Shown one piece after another: positions 17,863 through 29,750 of a stretch of DNA of 64,000 nucleotides (positions are counted from its first letter, which is position 1; each line of letters begins with the position of its first letter). This DNA is from Isoptericola chiayiensis (GTDB lineage: Bacteria; Actinomycetota; Actinomycetes; Actinomycetales; Cellulomonadaceae): NCBI RefSeq assembly GCF_013149805.1, contig NZ_JABEZT010000001.1, positions 558,001 to 622,000 on the forward strand, given 5' to 3'. A model generated the notes under the pieces. That model saw nothing but the letters and a program-made list of their open reading frames with translations. It was not told the origin of the DNA and did not search any database. Both the position numbers and the translations under genes were made by a program.

Positions 17863-18416
17863 AGGCCCGCCAGCCTCGCCTCGCCGTGCGCGGTCAGCCG
17901 GTCGCGCAGCCGCTCCGCCTCACCGGGTGCCAACCCCGGGATCTCGGCGTCCGTGCTGGCCGCCGCCGTGTGCAACTGGACGGTCGCGATGCCGAAGCGG
18001 CGCGCGAGCGGTCCGGCGGAGACGTCCACGAACTGCATCCGCCCGTACGGGACCACCACGAGCTGCCGGAAGAGGATGCCCTTGCGGATCAGCAGGTCGT
18101 CGTCGCGCTCCGCGTACCCGATGGCCCGCACCTGGCGCGGGATCAGCAGCACCGCCCACAGCAGGGCCGCCGCGAGCACGCCGGCCGGGATCCACAGCCA
18201 GACCGTGAGCAGGACGGCGAGCACCGCGCAGACCAGGGCGGGCAGTCCCACCCAGAACGCGACGAGGATCCAGCGCACCGGGATCAGGCGGGGCGACACC
18301 CGGGCCCAGGTCACGTCGGCCGGCTGGAACGGGTCGCTCGACGACGCCGCGGGCGACGCCGGTGCACCGGCGTCGGCGCCGGCGCCGGGCCGCGGTTCGG
18401 GTGCGGGGCTGGTCAT
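17859..18416 (-). CDS. Membrane protein with one bPH2 domain, YdbS-like
   Basis: A 185-residue partner of the following gene. Two transmembrane helices (PVRWILVAFWVGLPALVCAV and TVWLWIPAGVLAAALLWAVL) precede one bPH2 domain containing DLLIRKGILFRQLVVVPYGR and RFGIATVQLHTAA. It matches YdbS in size and order. It is coupled to the YdbT-like gene by GTGA overlap and lies 91 nt after the DUF3180 gene. Confidence 0.87.
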   Translation of the reverse strand: MTSPAPEPRPGAGADAGAPASPAASSSDPFQPADVTWARVSPRLIPVRWILVAFWVGLPALVCAVLAVLLTVWLWIPAGVLAAALLWAVLLIPRQVRAIGYAERDDDLLIRKGILFRQLVVVPYGRMQFVDVSAGPLARRFGIATVQLHTAAASTDAEIPGLAPGEAERLRDRLTAHGEARLAGL

Positions 18417-18507
18417 AGGGTCATCCTCGCATCGGCCGCGACCACACCCAAGACGGGGTCGGTCGAGGTCACGCCGCCCGTCGTGGGCGCGACCGAGCGC
18501 GACCGTC

Positions 18508-18978
18508 TCAGGTCCGCACCACGTCCGTGCCGTCGTCGTCCTCCGGTGGCGGGATCTCGCAGAACTTCTCCACCACCAGCCCGGCCACCGTCAGCCCGAT
18601 CGAGACGACCGCGGCCACTCCCGACGTGATCGCCTGGTCGCGCCGTGCCTCGACGTCGAGCTGCGGCAGCACCACCAGCACGTGGGCGACGTACCGGCCC
18701 GCCAGCAGCGCCCCCGTGTACGCGGCGGCCTTCGCCATCGCGAACGTGCGCGCCGCCCGCAACGCGTCCAGGTCCGGCTTGTCGCCGCGCAGATAGCTGC
18801 GCACCGACCAGCCCGCCCAGAGCACCAGGGCCGCGAGCAGCAGGATCGCCACCACCTCGGCCCAGGCGGCGCCGGGCACGTAGACGCCCCGCGACTCCAG
18901 CAGCCGCAGCAGGCCGAAGCCGGCGGCAGCGACCGCCACCGCCACGAGCGCCAGGGTGCGGACCCGTGTGCGACGCAC
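18508..18978 (-). CDS. DUF3180 membrane protein
   Basis: A 156-residue protein with four predicted helices: TLALVAVAVAAAGFGLL, AEVVAILLLAALVLWAGW, MAKAAAYTGALLAGRYVAHV and VAAVVSIGLTVAGLVVEKFC. This matches DUF3180, found next to folK in actinobacteria. The role is unknown. It starts one base after the folK stop, in the same transcript. Confidence 0.88.
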   Translation of the reverse strand: MRRTRVRTLALVAVAVAAAGFGLLRLLESRGVYVPGAAWAEVVAILLLAALVLWAGWSVRSYLRGDKPDLDALRAARTFAMAKAAAYTGALLAGRYVAHVLVVLPQLDVEARRDQAITSGVAAVVSIGLTVAGLVVEKFCEIPPPEDDDGTDVVRT

Positions 18979-18979
18979 G

Positions 18980-21001
18980 TCAGGCGCGTCCCGGCGGCTC
19001 GGCGTCGGGAGCGGGTGGGATCGGCGCGTGCGCCGCCGGGCCCTGCGGCGGGCGGTACTGCTCCGGGGCGTACGGCTCGGGAGCGCGCTGCTCCGGCTGG
19101 TACTGCTCGGGCTGGTACGTCTCCGGCTCGTACACCTCCGGCCGGTACTGCTCGGGCTGGTACGTCTCCGGCCGGTACTGCTCCTGCTGATGCGGCTCGG
19201 GGACGTACTGCTCGCCGTGCTGCTCCGGCCGGTACGGCTGGGGGTGCTGCTGCGGCGCCGGCACGGTCGCCTGCTCGGCCGACCGTGGGGCCGCGGGTGC
19301 GGGCGGCGCGTACGGCGCGGGTGCCGGCGTCGCCCCGGCGGGCGGCGTCGGGTCCGCCGGCTGCGCCGTCCGGTCCGTCGTGGCCGACGTCCGCTCGGGC
19401 AGGGACCCGGGGACGCTCGACGGGGACTGGGCCTCCGGCACGTAGGCCGGCGGCTCCTGACGCTCGGGCAGCGGGTCGGCGTAGACCGCGGGCGGTGCGG
19501 TCGCCGGGGCCGGCGCCGACGACGGGGCCGGCGGGGCGAACGCCGTCACCTCCGGCACGTACGCGCCGGTCCCGGGCTGCGCCGGCTCGACCGACGCCGG
19601 CTCCTCGACCTGGTCACGAGGAGGCGCCGCGTGCGGCGGAGCCTCGGCGGACCGCTGGGCCCCGGTCGACGGCGGCTGGGCCGGCACGGGGTGCGACGGC
19701 GGCCGCGAGGGAGCCAGCGGCTCCGACGCCTGGCCGGATGACGGCTGCTGCACCGCGCCGGACGGCGGCTGTGCCGGGACAGGCCGCGAGGGCGCCTGCG
19801 GGACGGCCCCCGACGACGTCGGCTCCGTCAACCAGTCGAGCGCCAGCCACCGGATGCCGGAGCGGTCCGGGGCGGTCGCCGCGAGCTGCGACACCGGGCC
19901 GCCGCCGAGCCCGACCAGCACGGCGTCGGGCTCGACCTCCGTCCACGGCACCAGCACGAACGCCCGCTCGCGCGCCCGCGGGTGCGGCAGCTCCAGGTCC
20001 TCGGCAGAGGCGACGAGGTCCCCGTACTGGACCAGGTCGACGTCCAGGGTGCGCGGACCCCACCGCTCCTCGCGGACCCGGCCGTGGAGCAGCTCGACCT
20101 CCTGGCACGCGCCGAGCAGGTCCCGCGGGGGCAGGGTCGTCCGCACCAGCAGCACCGCGTTGAGGTAGTCGGGCTGCTCCGGCCCGACGGCGGCCGTGCG
20201 GGCCAGCGGCGAGACCTCCATGACCTGCAGCCCCGGGATGCGGTCCAGGTCGGTGACGGCCGCGCGCAGCGTGCCCTGCGGGTCCCCGACGTTGGCACCC
20301 AGCGCCAGCACCGCTTCGACCGGCGCCTCCGGCGCCCGGTCCAGGACGTCCGTCGGTCCGTCCTGCTCCTCCGGCGCCTCCTGCGGGTCACCGTCCTGCG
20401 CGGCGCCGGCCTGCTCACCGTCGCCCTCCGCCGCGAGCGGGGCCGGCACGGGGGCCGGGGGCGGCGCCGGCACCGGGGCGTGCACCGGCTCCGGGGCGGG
20501 CGCGGGGACGACCGGCTCCGGCACCGCGGCGTCCCGCGCGGGCTCCGGCGTCGCGCCCGCCGCCTCCTGCTGCACCGCCCACGGCACCTCCACGACCGGC
20601 AGGTGCTCGCGATCCCGGCGGACCTCGACCACGACGTCGTCGAACGGCACGGAGATCGGCGCCTGCGGCTTGTGGACGCGCACGTCCACGGCCTGCACGG
20701 CCTCGTACGACAGGGCGACCGCGGCGATCCGCTCCGCGAGCGTCTCGACCAGGTCCACGGGCTCGCCCGCCAGGACGTCGTGCACGTCCTCGGCGACGTC
20801 GGCGTAGCTGACCGTCGCGGCCAGGTCGTCGGACCCGGCGGCGGGCCGCGTGTCCAGGTGCAGCACGACGTCGGCGGCGAACGTCTGGCCCTCGTCCCGC
20901 TCGGCGGGCAGCACCCCGTGCCGACCAGTCGCGGTCACGCCCGTCAGGCGGATCCGGTCCAGGGGGCGCCCGTCGGGGCCGGGAACGGCGTCGTCGCTCA
21001 C
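18980..21001 (-). CDS. folK: Bifunctional dihydroneopterin aldolase / HPPK with repetitive tail
   Basis: A 673-residue FolB-FolK fusion for folate synthesis. The FolB part (about 10-135) includes IRLTGVTATGRHGVLPAERD and VETLAERIAAVALSYEAVQA. A Pro/Ala linker leads to FolK (about 225-385), with AVLALGANVGDPQGTLRAAV, VLLVRTTLPPRDLLGACQEVE and the hallmark RWGPRTLDVDLVQYGD. A Pro-rich tail of about 280 residues follows, ending in tandem YxPEQ/YxPET units (about residues 585-660). The GTG start overlaps the folP stop (GTGA). Such fusions are known (pneumococcal SulD), but the long tail is unusual. Confidence 0.92.
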   Translation of the reverse strand: MSDDAVPGPDGRPLDRIRLTGVTATGRHGVLPAERDEGQTFAADVVLHLDTRPAAGSDDLAATVSYADVAEDVHDVLAGEPVDLVETLAERIAAVALSYEAVQAVDVRVHKPQAPISVPFDDVVVEVRRDREHLPVVEVPWAVQQEAAGATPEPARDAAVPEPVVPAPAPEPVHAPVPAPPPAPVPAPLAAEGDGEQAGAAQDGDPQEAPEEQDGPTDVLDRAPEAPVEAVLALGANVGDPQGTLRAAVTDLDRIPGLQVMEVSPLARTAAVGPEQPDYLNAVLLVRTTLPPRDLLGACQEVELLHGRVREERWGPRTLDVDLVQYGDLVASAEDLELPHPRARERAFVLVPWTEVEPDAVLVGLGGGPVSQLAATAPDRSGIRWLALDWLTEPTSSGAVPQAPSRPVPAQPPSGAVQQPSSGQASEPLAPSRPPSHPVPAQPPSTGAQRSAEAPPHAAPPRDQVEEPASVEPAQPGTGAYVPEVTAFAPPAPSSAPAPATAPPAVYADPLPERQEPPAYVPEAQSPSSVPGSLPERTSATTDRTAQPADPTPPAGATPAPAPYAPPAPAAPRSAEQATVPAPQQHPQPYRPEQHGEQYVPEPHQQEQYRPETYQPEQYRPEVYEPETYQPEQYQPEQRAPEPYAPEQYRPPQGPAAHAPIPPAPDAEPPGRA

Positions 21002-21933
21002 GAAGTCTCCTGCTCGTCGTCCGGGCGCACGGTGCGTCCCGGTTCGTCCTGCGGCAGCGCACGGTACGCCTGCTCCCAGGCGGCCGCCACCCGCACCGCG
21101 TCCACGCTCGCACGTGCGGCGTGCACGCGCACGCACCAGGCCCCCGCCCGGGCCGCCAGCGCCGAGACCGCGGCCGTGGCGTCGTCCCGCTCGAGCGGAG
21201 CCGCGGGCAGCCCGCCGCTCGCGGCGTCGTCGGCCAGGAGGTGACCCAGGAACCGCTTGCGCGACGCACCGACCAGCACGGGCCGACCCAGCGCGTGCAG
21301 GGCGTCGAGGTGGGCGAGCAACGGCCAGTTCAGCGACCCCGCCTTGGCGAAGCCCAGACCCGGGTCGAGTACGACCTGCTCGGGTGCGACACCGGCGTCG
21401 TGCAGGTCCGCCATGCGGGCGGCGAGCTCGTCGCGCACGTCCGCCACGACGTCGTCGTACTGCTGCAGGTCGTCCATGACGTCGCTGTGCCCCCGCCAGT
21501 GCATGGCCACGTACGCCACGCCCGTCGCGGCGACCACCCCGGCCATGTCCGGATCGGCGAGCCCGCCGGAGACGTCGTTGACGATCCGGGCGCCGGCCGC
21601 GATCGCACGCTCGGCCACCCGGGAGCGGGTGGTGTCCACCGACACCACGGCCCCCGTCGCGGCGAGCCGGCCGATCACGGGGATCACCCGGTCCAGCTCC
21701 TCGTCCTCGCTCACCCGGGCCGACCCCGGCCGCGTGGACTCCCCGCCCACGTCGAGGACGTCGGCACCCTCGGCGAGCAGGTCCAGACCGTGCCGCACCC
21801 CGGCGTCGGGCTCGAACCACTCCCCGCCGTCGGAGAACGAGTCGGGCGTGATGTTCACCACGCCCATGACCAGGCAGCGACCCGTCCCGGACAGCTCGGG
21901 AAGACCGGCGACGACCGCGTCGCGTGCACTCAT
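20998..21933 (-). CDS. folP: Dihydropteroate synthase
   Basis: A 311-residue TIM-barrel enzyme condensing 6-hydroxymethyl-dihydropterin pyrophosphate with p-aminobenzoate. It contains MGVVNITPDSFSDGGEWF, DVGGESTRPGSARVSEDEEL, RIVNDVSGGLADPDM and VVLDPGLGFAKAG. GRPVLVGASRKRFLG holds the KxxxxxxxR-type pterin site region. It starts 3 nt after the folE stop and overlaps folB-folK, so it is fully co-transcribed in the ftsH-fol-pan block. Confidence 0.96.
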   Translation of the reverse strand: MSARDAVVAGLPELSGTGRCLVMGVVNITPDSFSDGGEWFEPDAGVRHGLDLLAEGADVLDVGGESTRPGSARVSEDEELDRVIPVIGRLAATGAVVSVDTTRSRVAERAIAAGARIVNDVSGGLADPDMAGVVAATGVAYVAMHWRGHSDVMDDLQQYDDVVADVRDELAARMADLHDAGVAPEQVVLDPGLGFAKAGSLNWPLLAHLDALHALGRPVLVGASRKRFLGHLLADDAASGGLPAAPLERDDATAAVSALAARAGAWCVRVHAARASVDAVRVAAAWEQAYRALPQDEPGRTVRPDDEQETS

Positions 21934-21936
21934 GCC

Positions 21937-22562
21937 CTACCGCCCCAGGATCAGACTCATCGCCTCCGAACGCGTCGCCGCGTTCTGCATGACTCCCCGC
22001 ACCGCCGAGGTCACGGTCCGCGAGCCCGGCTTGCGCACCCCGCGCATCGACATGCACAGGTGCTCGCACTCGACCACGACGATGACGCCCCGCGGTTCGA
22101 GGATCCGCACCAGGGCGTCCGCGACCTGCGTGGTCAGCCGCTCCTGGACCTGCGGTCGCTTGGCGTACACCTCGACGAGGCGGGCCAGCTTGGACAGGCC
22201 GGTGATCCGCCCGTCCGTGCTCGGGATGTACCCGACGTGGGCCACCCCGTGGAACGGCACGAGGTGGTGCTCGCAGGTGGAGTACACCTCGATGTCCTTG
22301 ACCAGCACCATCTCCTCGTGACCGAGGTCGAACGTGGTGGTCAGCACGTCCTCGGGCTCCTGACGCAGCCCGGCGAAGATCTCCCGGTAGGCGCGGGCCA
22401 CCCGGGCCGGCGTGTCCCGCAGGCCCTCCCGGTCCGGGTCCTCGCCGACGGCGAGCAGCAGCTCGCGGACCGCCGCCTCGGCACGCTCGGCGTCGTACGG
22501 CGGCACGTCGGCCGCCGGGCGCATCCCGAGCGAGACGGGGCTCAGCGGGAGGTCCGCGTCGG

Positions 22563-22566
<4 letters not shown>
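21937..22566 (-). CDS. folE: GTP cyclohydrolase I
   Basis: A 209-residue enzyme that opens GTP to dihydroneopterin triphosphate. Zinc ligands are seen in [20 protein letters not shown] and in [40 protein letters not shown] and [12 protein letters not shown] are also characteristic. The GTG start overlaps the ftsH stop (GTGA). Gene order ftsH-folE-folP-folB-folK is the same as in mycobacteria. Confidence 0.97.
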
Positions 22567-24662
<2,096 letters not shown>

Positions 24663-24717
24663 CCGTGACGGGGCGCTGCCCCGCTTCCCTTCGGTCGGGC
24701 GGTGGTTCGACCTACGA

Positions 24718-24744
24718 AACTACACGGGACCGCGGAGAGTTCCC
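24718..24744 (-). promoter_or_regulatory. SigR/SigH-type promoter candidate for ftsH
   Basis: On the minus strand GGGAAC (24739-24744), an 18-nt spacer and GTT (24718-24720) match the consensus of thiol/heat-stress ECF sigma factors (GGGAAY-N18/19-GTT). It lies about 56-82 nt before the ftsH ATG in a 118-bp gap following hpt. Confidence 0.55.
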
Positions 24745-24780
24745 GCCGCTGTTCGCCCAGGGCGTCAGGAGTGCACCTCG

Positions 24781-25332
24781 TCAGGAGTACACGTGCGGGG
24801 ACAGCGTCCCGACGAACGGCAGGTTGCGGTACTTCTCCGCGTAGTCCAGCCCGTAGCCGACCACGAACTCGTTGGGGATGTCGAACCCGACGTACTTCAC
24901 GTCGACCTCCACCTTCGCGGCGTCGGGCTTGCGCAGCATCGTCGCGATCTCCACCGACGCCGGCCCGCGCGAGCGCAGGTTCTGCACCAGCCACGACAGG
25001 GTCAGACCCGAGTCGATGATGTCCTCGGCGATGAGCACGTTGCGACCCGACAGGTCGGAGTCGAGGTCCTTGAGGATCCGGACCACGCCGGAGGACTTGG
25101 TGCCCGACCCGTAGGACGACACCGCCATCCAGTCCATCTCCAGCGGGTGGTGCAGCCGGCGCGACAGGTCCGCCATCACCATGACGGCGCCCTTGAGCAC
25201 CCCCACCAGGAGGAGGTCCTTGCCCGCGTAGTCGGCGTCGATCTGGGCGGCCATCTCGTCGAGCCGGGTACCGAGCTGCTCCTCGGTGTGCAGGATGTGG
25301 GCGATGTCGCCGGCGACGTCCGAATGGTCCAC
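24781..25332 (-). CDS. hpt: Hypoxanthine phosphoribosyltransferase
   Basis: A 183-residue purine salvage enzyme. The PRPP-binding motif is [18 protein letters not shown], with [20 protein letters not shown] at the active-site loop and [17 protein letters not shown] near the C-terminus. Two GTG starts are possible. The one at 25332 has GAGGAG spaced 8 nt and is preferred; the one at 25341 has the same GAGGA directly abutting, though it would overlap the tilS stop. Position between tilS and ftsH is conserved. Confidence 0.95.
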   Translation of the reverse strand: MDHSDVAGDIAHILHTEEQLGTRLDEMAAQIDADYAGKDLLLVGVLKGAVMVMADLSRRLHHPLEMDWMAVSSYGSGTKSSGVVRILKDLDSDLSGRNVLIAEDIIDSGLTLSWLVQNLRSRGPASVEIATMLRKPDAAKVEVDVKYVGFDIPNEFVVGYGLDYAEKYRNLPFVGTLSPHVYS

Positions 25333-25337
25333 GTGGG

Positions 25338-26420
25338 TCACTCCTCACGGTGCGTGGCAGGGGGGCGCGCGCCGGACGACGCCGGTCGCAGGAACAGCCT
25401 GCCACACGCCCGGGCGGCCCGTGCATCGCCCGGCAGGTGCACCTCCCCCTGCCCGCGCCAGGCCACGACCAGCGCGTCGAGGGCGTCGACGTGGCGGGCC
25501 GTCGTCGTACCGGGCGGGCAGCCGACCGCGAGCGCCGCACCGCGCAGGGCCCGGCGTCGCAGCGCCGCCGGGGCGTCGGCCAGCACGGCGACGTCCAGCA
25601 CCACCTCGTCGCCGCCCCCCGCCGTGGCACACGCGGCCGCGGCGGTCCGGGCGGCGGACAGGAGCTCGGCGGCGAGCTCGTCCAGCGCGTCGGCGTCGTC
25701 GCGCAGCTGGTCGGCGCTGCGGGCGAGCGCCTCGACCGCGCCGGGACCGAGCACCTCGCCGAGCACGGGCAGCAGCCGGCCGCGCACGCGGGACCGCAGC
25801 GGCGCCGTCGGCCCGGGTTCGTTGGTCGGGTCGCGCCAGGGCACCAGCCCCTCGACGGCGCAGACCCGCTCGGTCTGCTCGCGACGCAGCCCCAGCAGCG
25901 GACGCCGGAACACCCCGCGCGTGGCCGGCATGCCGGCCAGCGACCGTGCTCCGCTGCCCCGGGCCAGGCCGAGCAGCACCTGCTCGGCCTGGTCGTCGAG
26001 GGTGTGTCCGAGCAGCACCGTCACCGCGCCGGTGGTGGTGGCGACGTCCTCCAGCAGCCGGTAGCGCGCGTCCCGCGCGGCGGCCTCGAGCCCCTCGCCC
26101 CGCGGCACCACGTCGGCGACCCGTACCGCGACCGGATCCAGTCCGAGGTCGCGGCACTGCTGCGCGGCCCGCGCCGCGACGTCGTCGGACCCGGCCTGCA
26201 GCCCGTGGTCGACGACGACGGCACCGGCCCGCACCGCATGCCCCCGGGAGCGCACGGACCGGCCCACCCGCCGGGCCTCGTGGGCGACGGCGGCCGCGAG
26301 CGCCAGCGAGTCGGGCCCGCCGGAGCACGCGACCAGGACGAGGTCGTCGGGCCCGAGGTCGGCCAGCTCGCGGCGGACGGCGGTGCGGGCGGCGGCGAGG
26401 GCCGCGTCGACGCGGGGCAC
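25338..26420 (-). CDS. tilS: tRNA(Ile)-lysidine synthase
   Basis: A 360-residue enzyme that adds lysine to C34 of tRNA-Ile(CAU), allowing AUA reading. The N-type ATP pyrophosphatase loop is [52 protein letters not shown] and [15 protein letters not shown] are conserved. The GTG at 26420 starts 4 nt after the metalloprotease stop and matches the family; upstream in-frame codons run into that gene. The C-terminal substrate-binding domain is short, as is usual in actinobacteria. Confidence 0.94.
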   Translation of the reverse strand: MPRVDAALAAARTAVRRELADLGPDDLVLVACSGGPDSLALAAAVAHEARRVGRSVRSRGHAVRAGAVVVDHGLQAGSDDVAARAAQQCRDLGLDPVAVRVADVVPRGEGLEAAARDARYRLLEDVATTTGAVTVLLGHTLDDQAEQVLLGLARGSGARSLAGMPATRGVFRRPLLGLRREQTERVCAVEGLVPWRDPTNEPGPTAPLRSRVRGRLLPVLGEVLGPGAVEALARSADQLRDDADALDELAAELLSAARTAAAACATAGGGDEVVLDVAVLADAPAALRRRALRGAALAVGCPPGTTTARHVDALDALVVAWRGQGEVHLPGDARAARACGRLFLRPASSGARPPATHREE

Positions 26421-26424
26421 GGCG

Positions 26425-27552
26425 TCAGCCGTGGACGCGGCGGACCCAGGCGCGCGGGTCGGCGATCTCCCGCGAGCTCGGCAGGTTCTCGGGGGCGGTC
26501 CACACGGCGTTGAGCCCGTCGCGGCCGACGTCGGCGTTGACGGCACGCACGAACGCGGCGCCGTCGCGGTACTGGGCGAGCTTGGCGTCCATGCCGAGGA
26601 TGCGGCGCAGCACGACGTCGAACCGTGGTGCGCCCTCGCCGTCGCGCCGCTTCTCGAACCGGGCCCGGATCGTGCTGACGGTCGGGACGACGCGGCGGCC
26701 GACGGCGTCCATCATGACGTCGGCGTGGCCCTCGAGCAGGGCCATGACGGCGGTGATCTCGGCGAGCTCGCGCTTCTGCTCGGGGCCGATCACCTGGTCC
26801 AGCGGCGTGGTGAGGTCGCCGCGCACGGCGTCGAGGACGGTGCGGCCGACGAGGGCGAGCTTGTCGCGCAGGGGTGCGCGGCTCAGGCCGAGGGACGACG
26901 ACGTCACGTCGGACAGGAGGGCGCCGAGCCGGCCGGCGAGGTGGTCGGCGAGCCAGGGCGCGGTGGCGAACTGCAGCGCGTGGGTCTGCTCGTGCAGGCA
27001 CACCCAGAGGCGGAAGTCGTGGGGGTCGAGGCGCAGCGACTGCTGGGCGGCGAGCACGTTGGGGGCGACGAGCAGCAGACTCGGGCGTCCGGGCCCGTAG
27101 GGGTCGAACTGGCCGAGGACCTTCGAGGACAGCAGGGCGAGCAGCCCGCCGACCTCGGCGGCGCCGGCGAGGCGTGCGGCCGCGGACTCCACGGGCCGGT
27201 CCTGGGTGAGCGCGGCGAGGACGGGGTCGGTGAGCGCGGCCATGGAGCGGGTGTTGGCCTGCGCCCACGTGGCGCGGTCGACGACGCGCACGTCGCCGAG
27301 GTCGGGCTGCTCGGTGCGCACGCGGCGGGTGAACCGGCCGGCGGCGTCGCGCACCCGTTCGGTGCGGGCGCCGGCGGGCCGCATCCGGGTCACGCGCAGC
27401 ACGTGCGGCACGGCGTCGGCGGCGGCGGTGCGCAGGCCGTCGACGAGGTCGTCGAGCTGGGCGCGCGAGGCCACCGGGCCGGGGCGGGCCACGCGGCGGG
27501 CGATCTGGGCGGCGGTGGGCCAGTCGACGAGGTCGGCGCTCGGGGTCGTCAC
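26425..27552 (-). CDS. Zinc-dependent metalloprotease, DUF2342/F420-associated family
   Basis: A 375-residue predicted protease. The zinc motif HEQTH occurs in [19 protein letters not shown], followed downstream by [16 protein letters not shown] as in the family. [20 protein letters not shown] is a second conserved block. The family occurs widely in actinobacteria between dacB and tilS; its substrate is unknown, and the reported association with F420-producing species is phylogenetic only. The GTG start lies 22 nt after dacB. Confidence 0.88.
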   Translation of the reverse strand: MTTPSADLVDWPTAAQIARRVARPGPVASRAQLDDLVDGLRTAAADAVPHVLRVTRMRPAGARTERVRDAAGRFTRRVRTEQPDLGDVRVVDRATWAQANTRSMAALTDPVLAALTQDRPVESAAARLAGAAEVGGLLALLSSKVLGQFDPYGPGRPSLLLVAPNVLAAQQSLRLDPHDFRLWVCLHEQTHALQFATAPWLADHLAGRLGALLSDVTSSSLGLSRAPLRDKLALVGRTVLDAVRGDLTTPLDQVIGPEQKRELAEITAVMALLEGHADVMMDAVGRRVVPTVSTIRARFEKRRDGEGAPRFDVVLRRILGMDAKLAQYRDGAAFVRAVNADVGRDGLNAVWTAPENLPSSREIADPRAWVRRVHG

Positions 27553-27574
27553 CGCTCCACCGTATCCGTGGCGC

Positions 27575-28993
27575 TCAGGGTCCGTCGGCGCTGCAGCCGC
27601 AGGCGGCGAGATCGTCGACGAAGTCGTCGATGATGACGTTGGCGCCCCACGACTGCCCCTCGGGGATGCGGTCGGCGAGCACCGTGAACAGCAGCAACCG
27701 GTCGTCGGCGGTCACCACCGTGCCGGACAGGCCCCGGGTGTCCGGCAGGGAGCCGGTCTTGGCGCGGGTGTAGGCGCGGCCGGCGGAGTCGGGCGGGAAG
27801 CGGTCGGCGAGGGTGCCCTCCAGGCCGGCGACGGGCAGCCCGGTGGCGGCCTCGCGCAGCGCGGGCTCCTGCACGGCCACCCCGAGGGTGTCGACGAGCT
27901 GGGTGGCGGTCATCCTCGAGCCCTGCCCGAGCCCGGAGAGGTCCGTCAGCTCCGCCCCGGTCAGGTCGACCCCCTGCGCCTCGACCTGGGACATCACCTC
28001 GCCGATCGCGGCGTCCAGCGAGCCGGGCAGGCCGACGTCGATCGCGACGAGCCGCCCGACGACCTCGGTGAGGGTGTTGTCGGACTCGACGAGGAAGTAG
28101 TCGACGATGTCCCCCAGCGGCGCCGAGTCGACACGGCCGATCTCCCGGGACGACGACGGCGCCGCCTGCCGGGTGATCTGGCCGGTCACGGTGATCCCGC
28201 GGTCGGCGAGCTGCTCGGCGAAGGTCTCGGCGGCCGCCAGCGCGGGGTCGTCCTGCCGCTGGGCGTACTTGTCGTCGGTGAGCCGGGCGACGTCGACGGC
28301 GAGCGCCGCGACCGGTGCCACGTACCCGTCCCGGGCGTCGGAGGCCCGGACCGTCGGGGCGACGTCCGGGCCGGTGAACAGGGTGTCGTCGACGGCGAGC
28401 GAGACGGTGTCGCGTCCGGAGAGCCCGATCTCGGCGACGACCTGGTCGGCGAGGTCGCCGAGACCGGCGCGTCCGTTCACGGCGTCGGGGTCGCCCGCGC
28501 CGGCAGCGAGCATCATGTCGCCGCCGCCCTGCAGGATCAGCTGCGAGTCGTCCTGGAGCATCGCCCGCGTGGGCAGCGTGACCTCGCCGCCGGGCCCGGC
28601 GTGGGCAGCCACGGCGGTGAGGATCTTCTGGGTGGAGGCGGGGACCATGAGCCGGTTCTCGCCGGAGGCTGCGACGACGTCTCCCGTACCGGCGTCGGAC
28701 ACCATCACCCCGACGCGGTTGCCGAGCCGGTTGTCGTCCACGAGGGCGGTGACGAGCTCGTCGACCGCAGCGGCGTCGGGGACAGGTGCGTCGTCGTCGA
28801 GCGGGGGCACGGCGACCTCGGGCGACGGCCCGGGCGTCGCTCCGGGCACCGACGGGAACGGCGCGGGTGAGGAGTGCGGCGGTTCCAGCGTGACCATGCC
28901 GGGCACGACGTCGTAGGCGTCGGCCACGAGGTAGCCGCCGAACAGGGCGAGGGCGGTCGTGACGGTGGCGCCGACACCGAGCCGCCACCCCAT
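27575..28993 (-). CDS. dacB: D-alanyl-D-alanine carboxypeptidase/endopeptidase (PBP4, S13)
   Basis: A 472-residue exported peptidoglycan hydrolase. An N-terminal signal/anchor ([20 protein letters not shown]) and a Pro-rich linker precede the catalytic domain. The SxxK motif is [16 protein letters not shown], SxN is [13 protein letters not shown], and KTG is [17 protein letters not shown]. It trims peptidoglycan stem peptides. It opens the long minus-strand block and diverges from ppa; the intergenic region contains a CRP-like palindrome. Confidence 0.94.
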   Translation of the reverse strand: MGWRLGVGATVTTALALFGGYLVADAYDVVPGMVTLEPPHSSPAPFPSVPGATPGPSPEVAVPPLDDDAPVPDAAAVDELVTALVDDNRLGNRVGVMVSDAGTGDVVAASGENRLMVPASTQKILTAVAAHAGPGGEVTLPTRAMLQDDSQLILQGGGDMMLAAGAGDPDAVNGRAGLGDLADQVVAEIGLSGRDTVSLAVDDTLFTGPDVAPTVRASDARDGYVAPVAALAVDVARLTDDKYAQRQDDPALAAAETFAEQLADRGITVTGQITRQAAPSSSREIGRVDSAPLGDIVDYFLVESDNTLTEVVGRLVAIDVGLPGSLDAAIGEVMSQVEAQGVDLTGAELTDLSGLGQGSRMTATQLVDTLGVAVQEPALREAATGLPVAGLEGTLADRFPPDSAGRAYTRAKTGSLPDTRGLSGTVVTADDRLLLFTVLADRIPEGQSWGANVIIDDFVDDLAACGCSADGP

Positions 28994-29009
28994 GCGCCCT
29001 CCCCGATCT

Positions 29010-29025
29010 CGTGAACCTGGTCACA
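29010..29025. promoter_or_regulatory. CRP/GlxR-like palindrome between dacB and ppa
   Basis: Plus-strand GTGA (29011-29014), 6 nt, TCAC (29021-29024) matches the CRP-family consensus. On the minus strand it reads TGTGACCAGGTTCACG. Almost the same sequence occurs at 37901. The position 17-32 nt before the dacB ATG suggests repression of dacB, if it is functional. Confidence 0.45.
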
Positions 29026-29180
29026 TGCAGGCTCTCTCCGCCCGTATTCTCGCACGCCCGCCCCGCTTCTCCCCCCGCCCGCCCTGCTCCTCCCGCCGCC
29101 GCGCGGGCCTTCCGCGGGGGTCCGGGCCGTGCTCGCATGGCACACTTGGACCGCGCGTACGCATCACGAGCGGAGGAACT

Positions 29181-29675
29181 GTGGAGTTCGACGTCACCAT
29201 CGAGATCCCGAAGGGTCAGCGGAACAAGTACGAGGTGGACCACGAGTCGGGTCGCATCCGCCTGGACCGCATGCTCTTCACCTCGACGCGGTACCCGGAC
29301 GACTACGGATTCATCGAGGGCACCCTCGGTGAGGACGGCGACCCGCTCGACGCGATGGTCCTGCTGGAGGAGCCCACGTTCCCCGGCTGCCTGATCAAGT
29401 GCCGGGCGCTCGGCATGTTCCGCATGCGCGACGAGGCCGGCGGCGACGACAAGGTGCTGTGCGTGCCGACCGGTGACCAGCGCGCCGCCTGGCGCCAGGA
29501 CATCGACGACGTCTCCGACTTCCACCGCTTGGAGATCCAGCACTTCTTCGAGGTCTACAAGGACCTCGAGCCCGGCAAGTCCGTCGAGGGCGCCCACTGG
29601 GTCGGCCGCGAGGACGCCGAGAAGGAGATCGTGCGGTCCATCCAGCGCGCCAAGGACTCCGGCTACAGCCACTGA
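29181..29675 (+). CDS. ppa: Inorganic pyrophosphatase
   Basis: A 164-residue family I enzyme hydrolysing pyrophosphate. It begins [20 protein letters not shown] (GTG read as Met), and contains [20 protein letters not shown] and the metal-binding [24 protein letters not shown] lies just before the GTG. An earlier in-frame start would run through the divergent promoter region. Divergence from dacB is the conserved actinobacterial arrangement. Confidence 0.97.
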   Translation: MEFDVTIEIPKGQRNKYEVDHESGRIRLDRMLFTSTRYPDDYGFIEGTLGEDGDPLDAMVLLEEPTFPGCLIKCRALGMFRMRDEAGGDDKVLCVPTGDQRAAWRQDIDDVSDFHRLEIQHFFEVYKDLEPGKSVEGAHWVGREDAEKEIVRSIQRAKDSGYSH

Positions 29676-29693
29676 CCTCCGCGCCGGCTCGAC

Positions 29694-29733
29694 GACGGCC
29701 CTCGCCCCCGCATCCGCCGGGGCGGGGGCCGTC
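29694..29733. terminator. Hairpin after ppa
   Basis: GACGGCC (29694-29700) pairs with GGCCGTC (29727-29733), with further C-rich/G-rich pairing inside. It lies between convergent ppa and the oxidoreductase gene. Confidence 0.75.
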
Positions 29734-29750
29734 GGCGTCGCGGCGAGCGC

